A stretch of 56,468 bases of DNA, taken from the NCBI GenBank assembly GCA_008933835.1, contig WBUG01000016.1, positions 1 to 56,468 of the forward strand. The letters are read 5' to 3'. Shown piece after piece: positions 7,942 through 15,700 of the stretch. This DNA is from Bacteroidota bacterium (GTDB taxonomy: Bacteria > Bacteroidota > Ignavibacteria > UBA10030 > UBA8401). The notes beneath the pieces are model-generated. The model was given only the letters and a program-made list of their open reading frames with translations, did no database searches and was not told where the DNA came from. Both the position numbers and the translations under genes were made by a program. Each line of letters starts with the position of its first letter. Within the stretch, counting starts at the first letter, position 1.

Positions 7942-9144
7942 TCAGTTGCGCGCTTCCATCATGGTGTTGACCGAATCGATGTCGCGTTTCCAGGCCGCCG
8001 CGGCGTGCGCCGGCACCGGTTCGCCCTCGCCCTCCTCGTGCGTGAAGACCGGGAAGTACTTCGCGATGAAATAGAAGGCGATGAAGCCGATGGTGACGAT
8101 CATGACCGTGATCATGAACTCCGTGATGGAGGGGAAGTACGTCGTGCCGGACCACCCTTCCAGCGCGGTGATGGCGATGTTCATCCGGTTCATCACGAAC
8201 CCCGCCACCACGAACGCCGCCCCCGTGAAGATCCACGTGGTGTGCGTGCGGAGCCGGCGCTGGGAGAGGATGGCGAAGGGGATGACGATGCCGACGAGCA
8301 CCTCGGCCCAGTACATGTACGTCTCGAACCGCGGGACGAGCAGCAGCGGGAAGACCTTCCGGTCCGCCAGGTCCACCACCTTCATCATGGTGAGCACGGC
8401 GAGCATCACCACGCAGATGCGGGCGATCTCGGTGAGCAGGTGCATCTCCAGACCGCGCTTGAAGGCGCGGCTGCTGAGGAACGACTCGAAGATGACCATG
8501 GCGCAGCCGGCCGCGATGGCCGAGACGTAGAAGAACACCGGCATGTAGGCCGAGTACCACAGCGGGTACATCTTGTCCGGCACGATGAGGAAGAGCGAAC
8601 CGAGCGACGACTGGTGCAGCGTGGAGAGGAGCACCCCCAGGATGATGAGCGGGATGCTGATGCGCTTCACCGCCTTGATGGTGCGCTCCATCTTGAAGCG
8701 CTCCAGGACGACGGGCGAGAACTCCAGCGCGAGCACGGTGGTGTAGAGCATCACGCACCAGGCCACCTCGAACATCACCGAGCGGGGGTTCCACATGATG
8801 ATGGCGTGCCAGATCTGCAGCGGACGGCCGAGGTCGAACATGAGCCCCACGATGACCAGCACATACCCGAGAAATGCCGTCAGGATGGTGGGCCGGATGA
8901 TCGGCTCGAACCGTTTGATGTTGAAGATGTACACGATGGAGGCGAGCGTGAAACCGCCGGCGGCGAGACCGACGCCGCACAGCACGTCGAAGCCGATCCA
9001 GATGCCCCACGGGAACTTGTCGCTCAGGTTCGTCGAGGCGCCGAGGCCGTGGAAGAACCGGACGTACGTGGAGTAGAGACCGGCGGTGATGATGGCGACC
9101 GCCACGACCTTCCAGAATCCGAATGTAGTGAGGAACTTTTTCAT
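7942..9144 (-). CDS. NrfD/PsrC/HybB-family integral membrane subunit
   Basis: A 400-residue protein with about ten hydrophobic segments and the family pattern (FPWGIWIGFDVLCGVGLAAGGF near residues 44-65, then GLMFDLGRP and WHAIIMWNPRSVMFEV). It most resembles the long HybB-like branch that anchors hydrogenases and related enzymes and exchanges electrons with quinones through a partner ferredoxin. An AAGGTGA ribosome binding site precedes the ATG, nine bases after the ferredoxin stop. No hydrogenase, molybdopterin or multihaem catalytic subunit lies nearby, so the enzyme it serves is unknown. The C-terminus is charged (EEGEGEP...) and probably cytoplasmic. Confidence 0.92.
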   Translation of the reverse strand: MKKFLTTFGFWKVVAVAIITAGLYSTYVRFFHGLGASTNLSDKFPWGIWIGFDVLCGVGLAAGGFTLASIVYIFNIKRFEPIIRPTILTAFLGYVLVIVGLMFDLGRPLQIWHAIIMWNPRSVMFEVAWCVMLYTTVLALEFSPVVLERFKMERTIKAVKRISIPLIILGVLLSTLHQSSLGSLFLIVPDKMYPLWYSAYMPVFFYVSAIAAGCAMVIFESFLSSRAFKRGLEMHLLTEIARICVVMLAVLTMMKVVDLADRKVFPLLLVPRFETYMYWAEVLVGIVIPFAILSQRRLRTHTTWIFTGAAFVVAGFVMNRMNIAITALEGWSGTTYFPSITEFMITVMIVTIGFIAFYFIAKYFPVFTHEEGEGEPVPAHAAAAWKRDIDSVNTMMEARN

Positions 9145-9153
9145 GGGGTCACC

Positions 9154-9927
9154 TTACTGATTGCCGTTGGAGGGATGGTTCATGTCGCGGTGGTTCCGCT
9201 CGAACTCGGCCACTTCTTCGCGCCGGTTCGTGATCCACCAGATGCCGAAGAGCATCACGCCGCCCACCGACACCACGCCGGGGATCTTGGACAGCGCGTT
9301 CCAGGTGAGCTGCGGCAGCGGTGACTGCTGCAGCGTCGTGCGGAACCCGAGGTTCTCGAACGGCACGGAGGAGATGTAGAGCACGGAGGTACCGCCCACC
9401 TCTTTCTCCCCGTAGATCTTCTGCACGTACTTGTCCGGTTCCGCCGCCAGGCGCTCGTACGCCTCCTTCAGCAGCTCCTCCCGGTCACCGAACTTCGTGG
9501 CGCCGGTCGGACACGCTTCGGAGCACGCCGTGGGAAGGCCCTGCGCCAGACGCTCGTGGCACATGACGCACTTCTGGACGCGCGGATAGGTGCTCGCCCA
9601 TTCGTACCGCGGCACCTGGAAGGGACACGCCTGCATGCAGTAGCGGCAGCCGATGCACTTGTCTTCGGCGTACACCACGGGACCTTCCGGTGTCTTGGTG
9701 AAGGCGCCCACGGGGCAGACCGACGCGCAGGTCGGATCGTCGCAATGCTGGCACAGGCGCCGGACATAGACGCCGTCATACTCCTGCAACGCGGTGTACG
9801 CGGTCGGGGAGAGCTCTTGTTCCTCGTGGTCGGGAAGCTTGTTGGCCTCTTTACAGGCCGTCTGACACGCGTTGCAGCCGACGCAGAGGGTGAGATCGAT
9901 CAGGAGAGCTTTCTTGGTGGTTGACAT
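9154..9927 (-). CDS. four-cluster ferredoxin subunit (HybA/NrfC-like) with C-terminal anchor
   Basis: 257 residues with sixteen cysteines in four groups: 15/18/21/25, 59/62/67/71, 91/94/97/101 and 120/123/135/139. This is the four-[4Fe-4S] arrangement of electron-transfer subunits that pair with NrfD-type membrane proteins. A single membrane segment lies at about 214-232, as in HybA. There is no N-terminal twin-arginine or Sec signal (the protein starts MSTTKKALLIDLTLC), so the clusters probably face the cytoplasm unless it is exported with a partner. A clear AGGAG lies eight bases before the ATG. The gene is 15 bp after the first GcvH-like gene and 9 bp before the NrfD gene. Confidence 0.93.
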   Translation of the reverse strand: MSTTKKALLIDLTLCVGCNACQTACKEANKLPDHEEQELSPTAYTALQEYDGVYVRRLCQHCDDPTCASVCPVGAFTKTPEGPVVYAEDKCIGCRYCMQACPFQVPRYEWASTYPRVQKCVMCHERLAQGLPTACSEACPTGATKFGDREELLKEAYERLAAEPDKYVQKIYGEKEVGGTSVLYISSVPFENLGFRTTLQQSPLPQLTWNALSKIPGVVSVGGVMLFGIWWITNRREEVAEFERNHRDMNHPSNGNQ

Positions 9928-9942
9928 GACGTGCTCCTACGG

Positions 9943-10593
9943 TTACTCGATGCGGAGGAATTCGGACTCGAACCGCTTGCACTGCTCGGGGTTCATGCGG
10001 TCCATGAGCCCGCCCGCCGGCAGTCCGCCGTCCTGCATGAACGCCGGGACCGGACCCGCCGCCTGGGCGAAGAAGTCGCGGAGACGGCCCATCTCGGTGC
10101 GCAGCCACACGCGCGTGTCTTCGCCGAGGTAGAACGCCCGCAGATCGTTGGTGCGCGACGGCTTGATGGTGTACGCCCAGCCTTCGCTGAAGAGCGCTTC
10201 GTTCAGCAGCGAGGGGTTCTTCGGCAGGGTGGCGTTGACGGTGTCGATGACGCCGTCGATCGGGGAACGGACGATGACCTCATTGCCCCCTTCGCTCACG
10301 CGGAGGATGGGCTCGCCTTTCACCACATGCTCCGACGCGTTCTTCAGCAGGGAGACCTGCGGCGCGGAGAACATGCGGGCCAGGAAATCGTCGATGCCGA
10401 GCTGCACCTTCCCCGAGGGGAACAGGCTCAGCCAGGTGTGGGACTTGGTGAAGAAGATGCCGGCCGGCGTCCGCATCGGGATCGCCTTTTGCAGCACGGG
10501 CTGCAGCACGGCAACGGCCGCCTTGTTCCGGCGGAGGAAGTAATCGATGGCGAGGAACACCACGATTGTCGAGACGAACAGTAGAACGGTCAT
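9943..10593 (-). CDS. membrane-anchored GcvH-fold protein without lipoyl lysine; first gene of operon
   Basis: 216 residues. A membrane anchor (about 2-20) is followed by an H-protein-like domain: FFTKSHTWL near 47, KVQLGIDDF near 62, GEPILRVSEGG near 93, SPIDGVIDTVN near 110, then NPSLLNEALFSEGWAYTIKP. An ungapped match to the GcvH lipoylation segment places G103 where lipoyl-lysine should be, so it is not a substrate for lipoylation in the usual way. A strong AAAGGAG precedes the ATG. It is the first gene after the sigma-54 promoter. Two divergent lysine-less H-type proteins in one NrfD/ferredoxin operon imply a specific structural role, possibly holding a cofactor or bridging the ferredoxin to a partner enzyme. 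Confidence 0.85.
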   Translation of the reverse strand: MTVLLFVSTIVVFLAIDYFLRRNKAAVAVLQPVLQKAIPMRTPAGIFFTKSHTWLSLFPSGKVQLGIDDFLARMFSAPQVSLLKNASEHVVKGEPILRVSEGGNEVIVRSPIDGVIDTVNATLPKNPSLLNEALFSEGWAYTIKPSRTNDLRAFYLGEDTRVWLRTEMGRLRDFFAQAAGPVPAFMQDGGLPAGGLMDRMNPEQCKRFESEFLRIE

Positions 10594-10637
10594 TGTGAAC
10601 TCCTTTCGGTTCTTGGGTATGTTACACCCAACTAATT

Positions 10638-10653
10638 AGCAAGCGGCGTGCCA
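10638..10653 (-). promoter_or_regulatory. sigma-54 (-24/-12) promoter
   Basis: On the minus strand the sequence is TGGCAC-GCCGC-TTGCT, an exact match to the sigma-54 consensus TGGCAC-N5-TTGCW. It lies 45 bp before the ATG at 10593, giving a leader of about 34 bases with a good AAAGGAG ribosome binding site. The operon it heads encodes an NtrC-type activator with an intact GAFTGA loop, which supports the call. Confidence 0.85.
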
Positions 10654-10688
10654 GTACCGAAAATAGAGTCTGTTTATTTTTTCCGGGA

Positions 10689-10719
10689 CCGTAAACCGTT
10701 TTTTCACAACGGGTTACGG
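10689..10719. promoter_or_regulatory. inverted repeat, candidate activator-binding site
   Basis: Arms CCGTAAACCG (10689-10698) and CGGGTTACGG (10710-10719) are complementary at nine of ten positions around an 11-base AT-rich spacer. The repeat lies 36-66 bp above the -24 element, where enhancer sites for NtrC-type regulators can occur. Assignment to the regulator at 4000-5349 is inferred from position and operon logic. Confidence 0.5.
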
Positions 10720-11046
10720 ATGAAGAAATTTTCAAGCGGGGCGAAAAGTTGAAAAATTAAGCGAGGGGGTGTTGATGAAATCCTCTACAAAGAAATGAGT
10801 GACAACAGGAAAAACATGAAAATCTATACAGGTACAACGATTCGGAAGTGTTGAGAAATTATATACGAGGTGTTGGGAATATCTACACATTCTTCGCTCA
10901 CCGGACTGCCCGGAAAATGAACATCCCTGCTTTCTCACCGAAAACAGGGATGCGCTCAGAGCCAGGGTAACGTATTCGAAGGTGTTTGGACTTGGGGATA
11001 TTTCAGTGTGTCGTCAGGGTTCAGGTATTCCGATGTGCCCCCATCC
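10720..11046. other. AT-richer intergenic region with one terminator-like hairpin
   Basis: No gene is supported; a 68-codon open frame at 10732-10938 (minus) has no ribosome binding site and non-protein-like composition. This long upstream region of the sigma-54 operon may hold further activator or IHF sites. At 10922-10952 the arms CATCCCTG and CAGGGATG pair perfectly around a loop. Read on the minus strand the hairpin is followed by a T-rich stretch, so it could terminate the carboxypeptidase gene about 95 bp upstream of it. Confidence 0.45.
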
Positions 11047-12258
11047 TTACCGGATCTTCTCCAGCAACTCCTCGACATTCACGATGTCTCCCATCTCGAC
11101 GATGGAGGCATCGATGCTTTTGCCGAGTCCGCTGTAGACGTCATGAGCGGAGAAGACCGAGAGGTCTCCGAAATCCACCACTCTCCCCTTCCACCATGTC
11201 CCGTCCGGCTGCCGCACCTCCTCTTTATTGATGGCGATGTCCGCCACCAGCGGAGGCCGTCCGTCCGGGAAGACCACGGTCGCTTTCTCGATGATGATGT
11301 CGTACAGGTTCTTCGTGTTCATCGGGATCGCCTCGTACGGGGCGGTGCCGAACTTCTCGTAGGAACCGTCCGCCACCGCATGGAAGACCGACAATAGTCC
11401 GACGCAGTTGAGCTTGCGGATGAACATCTTCTCCGGATCGTTCTTCCAACCGCCCGATTCGATGAGCACCACGCTCGTCCCCCACTTCTGGATGTTGTCG
11501 CCGAAGGCGCGCGGCTCGAACGTATCGTCGTACTTCGCCAGATGTCCCTTCACGAAACGTTCGAGCGTCACCGTCAGCGCCGAGGCGACCTTCTTCGCCC
11601 GGGTGCGGACGGCGTTGTCGCTCTTCTCCGTGTTGTACGCCGGGGTGAGCAGGGAGATCACCGCCACGCCGCCGGTGTCCCCCACGGAATAGCGCGGGTC
11701 CTGGTCGTGCAGATTGAATCCGATCTCGGGCTGATACGTGTCGCGCACCGACTTCAGGACGCGCGCTTCGGGGGTCTGCAGGCGCAGCGCATCGCGGTTC
11801 ATGTCGATCCCCTGCGACGTCCGGCGCTGGAACCGCTCCGCCCCGTCCGGATTGAGCATGGGGATGATGAGCAGCGTGGTCTGTTTCAGGATCGCCTTCA
11901 CTTCGGGGGTCTCACGGCGCAGGGCGATGTAGTGGAGCAGGTCCAGCAGCGCCATCGTGGCGGTCGGTTCGTCGCCGTGCATCTGGGACCAGAGGAAGAC
12001 CTTCGTCTTGCCGGTGCCGAGCCGCAGCAGATTGATGGAACGTCCTTCCGCCGAACGTCCCGCCTCTTCCATCGTCGCCAGTCCCCCCAGTCTTGTTTGC
12101 AGTGCGGCGAGATGGGTCATCAGCTCCGCGTGCTTGAAGCGGCGGGAGGAGATGTCCGGGTACCGGTACGAATCGTAGGAATCGAACAGCTGCTGGGAGA
12201 ATTGCGCGTCGGCGGTGGTAAGCATGGCGAACACCAGAAGGAATGTGAAGGGTTTCAT
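11047..12258 (-). CDS. secreted M14-family zinc carboxypeptidase
   Basis: The ATG at 12258 is chosen because GGAG precedes it and a signal peptide starts there (MKPFTFLLVFAMLTTADA). The 403-residue protein has the M14 zinc site: H94 and E97 in SQMHGDEPT, and H184 in NLHDQ. Substrate-binding DMNRD lies near 152, NPDGAERF near 136 and an acidic IESGGW block in the position of the general base. The mature enzyme should trim C-terminal residues, or act as an amidase, in the periplasm or outside. No T9SS sorting domain is present, unlike its neighbours. It follows a T9SS gene (12323-14053) on the same strand, separated by a terminator hairpin, so it may have its own promoter. Peptide specificity cannot be told. 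Confidence 0.9.
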   Translation of the reverse strand: MKPFTFLLVFAMLTTADAQFSQQLFDSYDSYRYPDISSRRFKHAELMTHLAALQTRLGGLATMEEAGRSAEGRSINLLRLGTGKTKVFLWSQMHGDEPTATMALLDLLHYIALRRETPEVKAILKQTTLLIIPMLNPDGAERFQRRTSQGIDMNRDALRLQTPEARVLKSVRDTYQPEIGFNLHDQDPRYSVGDTGGVAVISLLTPAYNTEKSDNAVRTRAKKVASALTVTLERFVKGHLAKYDDTFEPRAFGDNIQKWGTSVVLIESGGWKNDPEKMFIRKLNCVGLLSVFHAVADGSYEKFGTAPYEAIPMNTKNLYDIIIEKATVVFPDGRPPLVADIAINKEEVRQPDGTWWKGRVVDFGDLSVFSAHDVYSGLGKSIDASIVEMGDIVNVEELLEKIR

Positions 12259-12273
12259 GGCGGCTCCGTACAT

Positions 12274-12308
12274 GAAAATGCCCGGTCCGCACCGTGCAGA
12301 CCGGGCAT
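12274..12308 (-). terminator. Rho-independent terminator after the 12323-14053 gene
   Basis: Arms ATGCCCGGTC (12278-12287) and GACCGGGCAT (12299-12308) pair perfectly. On the minus strand the hairpin is followed by TTTTC. It sits between the T9SS gene stop and the carboxypeptidase start. Confidence 0.7.
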
Positions 12309-12322
12309 AGTGTACTGAATTA

Positions 12323-14053
12323 TTACTTCAATAACATCATACGCTTCGTCTCGCTGAACGACCGTCCGTCGTCCGTGCGCGCGGTGACGCGGTAGAGGTA
12401 CACGCCGCTCGAGACGTTCGCTCCGGCGCGGTTCGTCGCGTTCCAGACGACGGCGTTCTGTCCGGCGTCCGCGCGGCCGTTGTAGAGCTCCTTCACCAGG
12501 GTCCCCAGGACGTCATACACCGCGACGGTGACCTCGGCGCCGGCCGGGAGCTGGTACGCGATGGCGGTGCTCGGGTTGAACGGGTTCGGGTAGTTCTGCC
12601 GCAACGCGAAGTCCGAGGGGTTCAGCGGAACGTCCCCCGCGGAGGAGGTGCCCGCAACGGCGACGGTGTCGTACGCCCGCGTGGTCCGTGTGACGCTGGT
12701 GCCGCTGCGCGGCGGCGAGACCATGAAGATCTCCTCGTTCGAGTTCTCGAACCAGACGATGTTCCCCGCCCAGTCCAGCGCCAGGTCGGCATTGGCGTTG
12801 TTGTTCCCGCCGAGGCTCCCCGCCACATCGCCGGAACGGAAGATCTGTTTCGTGTCCGGGAAGCCGCCGGCGATGTCGATGAGCCGGTGCACGCCGAAGG
12901 TGGTGTTGTCCGAGCTCGTCGCGCCGCGGACCGAATAGAAGATGGTGTCGTCCGACGCGCTGTTCTTGTCCGGGCCGGAGTTCTTCGCCATGCAGACCAT
13001 CTGTCCGGTGGCGGAGACGATCTGGAAGAGGGCGTCGGAACGTTGTTTCGGGAGTCCGGACGAGATGTCGTACTTTTCGATGTACCCCGGCGCCGTGCCG
13101 GCGGTGCCGGTGCGGAGCGTGACGAGGAGCCCGCCCCCGTCGTCGATGAGGACGTCACGCACGTACGTACCGAGCGAAGCCACGAGTTCGAGCGGCGTGG
13201 AGAGGGTGTCGTCGTTCCCGATGTTGGCGCGCCACACCACGGTGTCCGCCGCGATGTAGAGCTTGAGGTTCGCCCCTTCGCCGACGGCGTAGAGGCCGCG
13301 GGGGGAGACGACGTTCCGGACGATGACCTTCGGCGCTGCGGTGTCGTGGTCCACCCGGGTGACGAAGTTACCGCCGTTGCTCACCTGGTAGATGCGCCCT
13401 TTCCCGTCCAGCGCGGAGGTCCACGGTGCGGTGCTTCCCCAGTTGAACGTTCCGCTGTTGGAGGTACCGAGGGTGTTCACGAGAATGGGATGGTTCGGGT
13501 TCGTTCCGGCGAACGAACCGTCCGGGTTGTAGCGGAGCAGACCGGTGAGGTAGCCGCTCGAGCCGCCGTCGGAGTTGCTGGCGTACCAGTAGCCGAAATT
13601 GCGGGAGTTCATGTCATTGTTCGCGTCCACGCCGCGGGTGAAGATGCCGGTGGCGATGTCGCCGACGGGTGACGTCGGCTGGAAATAGAACGCCTTGTAG
13701 TCCGTCTCCGAATAGACCGGACCGGTGGCGGAGATGGAGAAGTAGTACTTCGCACCGTCCACAGCGCCGGCACCGTCCCACACCACCGAATTGGGATTGG
13801 TGGAGCGCCCCTGGTCCGCGGCGTTGATGGTGGCGGCGACGGCTCCGGACACCGTGTTGATCACCTTCACCGAGACGGCGGTGGCGGTGTCGTTCAGGTA
13901 GTACCACAGCTTGACCCCGGTGCCGTCCTTCACGTTCCCGTCGAACGGCGTTCCGTCGGGATTCGTGATGCGGGTGCGGGAGGCGAAGACGTCCGCCAGG
14001 GCGAAGGAACCGATGCAGAGCGACAGGAGAACGATGGTACCGTACTTCTTCAT
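12323..14053 (-). CDS. secreted T9SS cargo protein, propeller-like, 576 aa
   Basis: Signal peptide MKKYGTIVLLSLCIGSFALA; a strong GAGGAGGG precedes the ATG. An N-terminal module (about 25-130) has the FlgD-Ig look (NPDGTPFDGNVKDGTGVKLWYYLNDT...VWDG). The central part (about 130-480) has repeated 'DxxG.IYxVSN', 'LKLYIAADTVVWRA' and 'DWAGNIVWFENSNEEIF' segments like a beta-propeller binding protein. The C-terminal domain (about 492-576) is T9SS type A ([41 protein letters not shown]). Export by Sec then T9SS is expected. No enzyme active site can be recognised. It may be an extracellular sensor or binding protein. Confidence 0.82.
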   Translation of the reverse strand: MKKYGTIVLLSLCIGSFALADVFASRTRITNPDGTPFDGNVKDGTGVKLWYYLNDTATAVSVKVINTVSGAVAATINAADQGRSTNPNSVVWDGAGAVDGAKYYFSISATGPVYSETDYKAFYFQPTSPVGDIATGIFTRGVDANNDMNSRNFGYWYASNSDGGSSGYLTGLLRYNPDGSFAGTNPNHPILVNTLGTSNSGTFNWGSTAPWTSALDGKGRIYQVSNGGNFVTRVDHDTAAPKVIVRNVVSPRGLYAVGEGANLKLYIAADTVVWRANIGNDDTLSTPLELVASLGTYVRDVLIDDGGGLLVTLRTGTAGTAPGYIEKYDISSGLPKQRSDALFQIVSATGQMVCMAKNSGPDKNSASDDTIFYSVRGATSSDNTTFGVHRLIDIAGGFPDTKQIFRSGDVAGSLGGNNNANADLALDWAGNIVWFENSNEEIFMVSPPRSGTSVTRTTRAYDTVAVAGTSSAGDVPLNPSDFALRQNYPNPFNPSTAIAYQLPAGAEVTVAVYDVLGTLVKELYNGRADAGQNAVVWNATNRAGANVSSGVYLYRVTARTDDGRSFSETKRMMLLK

Positions 14054-14201
14054 GAACCCTCCTCATGAAAATGTGGTTGATAGAGCGTGGGATAGCCGAT
14101 ATCAGACCGGACGTTGTCTGGGGGGGGTCCGGTGAACGAAAGTACGGAGGATGGAGCACCGGACAATATAGTCCGTTTCCCGGTTCCGCGCAACATTCCG
14201 G

Positions 14202-14230
14202 TTGGGATTTCGCTCATATTTTCGTATTTT
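14202..14230 (+). promoter_or_regulatory. possible promoter for tig-clpP-clpX
   Basis: TTGGGA (14202-14207), a 17-base spacer and TATTTT (14225-14230) in the AT-rich gap before tig. The match is moderate. A terminator-like hairpin starts only about 8 bp after the predicted transcript start, which is unusual and makes this assignment uncertain. Confidence 0.35.
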
Positions 14231-14244
14231 TAGGCACATTTTTC

Positions 14245-14268
14245 ATCCCGAGTTCGTCGGGATTTTTT
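14245..14268 (+). terminator. terminator-like hairpin in the tig leader
   Basis: Arms ATCCCGA (14245-14251) and TCGGGAT (14257-14263), a five-base loop and then a run of Ts. It points into the tig coding direction, 35 bp before the start codon. It could shield tig from upstream transcription or attenuate it. Confidence 0.5.
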
Positions 14269-14302
14269 GTCACCTGCCGTTCAAAGAGAAGGAGTTTCCG
14301 CT

Positions 14303-15589
14303 GTGGAAGTGACCATCAATACCGTGAGCGACTGCGATCGCGAAATGACCGTGACCATGAGCCAGGAGGAATTGCAGCCCCATTTCGACAAGGCGTACCG
14401 CGAGGCGGCTCCGGAGCTGGAGATCAAGGGTTTCCGTAAGGGGAAGGTGCCGATGCCGATGATCAAGAAGATGTTCGGCGCCGGCATCGAGTACCAGACC
14501 ATCGAAGAGGTCACCAATGAGACCTTCCGCAAGGAATTGGAGTCCCGCAGCATCGAGCCCATCGGCGTGCCGACCATCGTGAAGATGGACTTCAAGCCGG
14601 GCACCCCCCTCACCTTCCAGGTGAAGTTCGAGGTGAAGCCCGAGTTCGCCCTGCAGGACCTCTCGGGCGTCGCGGTCGAGAAGTACGTGCACAGCGCCAC
14701 GGACGAGGAGGTGCAGAACGAGATCGAGCGTCTGCAGCAGATCAACGCCGCGTATGAAGAGGCGGCGGCGGTGTCGGGGAACGACTTCGTGGTGACGGCG
14801 GACATGACGGACCTCGACGAGAAGGGTGCGGTCGTTCCCGGTTCCGAACGGGCGGGGATGAAGGTGAACCTGCGCGAGAAGCAGACCGAGAAGGAGATCA
14901 AGGAGGCCCTGCAGGGGGCCGCGGCCGGCGACGTGCGCGAGGCGAAGTTCGAACACCAGCACGGCGACCACAGCCACCATGTGCACCTGCGCATCGCCGT
15001 GACCAAGGTCGAGAAGATGACCCTCCCCCCCGCCGACGACGCGCTGGCGCAGAAGGTGAGCAACGGCAAGTTCCGGACGGCCGACGAGATGCGGGCGAAC
15101 ATCCGCAAGGACCTCGAGACGTTCTGGACCGAGCGCAGCGACCGGCGCTTTGAGAGCGACCTGCTGAATCAGATCGTGACGCTGTACGGGTTCTCCGTTC
15201 CCGAGTCGCTGGTGCAGAGCGTCATCGACTCGTACATGGAGGACGTGAAGGGGCAGCAGCCGGGGCGCCAGTTCCCCAAGGGATTCGACGAGAAGCGGTA
15301 CCGGGAATCGGTGCGCGGCAGCGCGGTGTGGCAGGCCAAGTGGCTCCTCATCAAGGAGCGGATGCTCTCCGACGAGAAGATCGAGATCTCCGACGCCGAG
15401 ATCGATGCGGTGGCGGCCGAAGAGTCCGCCAAGCTGAACATCGACAAAGAGCGCCTCGTGAACTTCTACAAGACCTCCGAGAACGCGCTGGAGCGGCTGA
15501 AGTACAACCGGCTGCTTGCGTCTCTGAAGCAAAAAGTGAAGATCACCGAGGTGGCGACGGACGACTACTCCAAATTCGCCGTCCAGTAA
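14303..15589 (+). CDS. tig: trigger factor
   Basis: A GTG start at 14303, seven bases after AAGGAG, begins VEVTINTVSDCDREM and gives 428 residues. The N-terminal ribosome-docking domain has the signature GFRKGKVPM. The central peptidyl-prolyl isomerase region (about 150-240) is short and shows little of the FKBP pattern, with a histidine-rich loop HQHGDHSHHVH instead, so isomerase activity may be lost. The C-terminal helical chaperone domain is complete. The protein binds nascent chains at the ribosome exit tunnel. It is followed by clpP and clpX on the same strand, the common tig-clpP-clpX order. Confidence 0.95.
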   Translation: MEVTINTVSDCDREMTVTMSQEELQPHFDKAYREAAPELEIKGFRKGKVPMPMIKKMFGAGIEYQTIEEVTNETFRKELESRSIEPIGVPTIVKMDFKPGTPLTFQVKFEVKPEFALQDLSGVAVEKYVHSATDEEVQNEIERLQQINAAYEEAAAVSGNDFVVTADMTDLDEKGAVVPGSERAGMKVNLREKQTEKEIKEALQGAAAGDVREAKFEHQHGDHSHHVHLRIAVTKVEKMTLPPADDALAQKVSNGKFRTADEMRANIRKDLETFWTERSDRRFESDLLNQIVTLYGFSVPESLVQSVIDSYMEDVKGQQPGRQFPKGFDEKRYRESVRGSAVWQAKWLLIKERMLSDEKIEISDAEIDAVAAEESAKLNIDKERLVNFYKTSENALERLKYNRLLASLKQKVKITEVATDDYSKFAVQ

Positions 15590-15700
15590 GGCTTTTTCGA
15601 CGGCAATTTTCTGGCCGTTCCTGCGTCTATAGTGGAACGGACGGTCCCGCCGCGACGGGCGGCCGGACCATCGACACAGACCATCACCGAAAGGACCGCT

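Noticed and set aside
7942-9927. Calling the NrfD/ferredoxin pair a hydrogenase-2 membrane module
   Set aside because: No NiFe large or small subunit, maturation genes or twin-arginine signal in the neighbourhood.
7091-10593. Calling the two H-fold genes gcvH of the glycine cleavage system
   Set aside because: The lipoyl lysine is missing in both, one is membrane-anchored, and they lie in an NrfD/ferredoxin operon.
10732-10938. A 68-codon minus-strand open frame
   Set aside because: No ribosome binding site, unlikely composition, and it lies in the upstream region of the sigma-54 operon.
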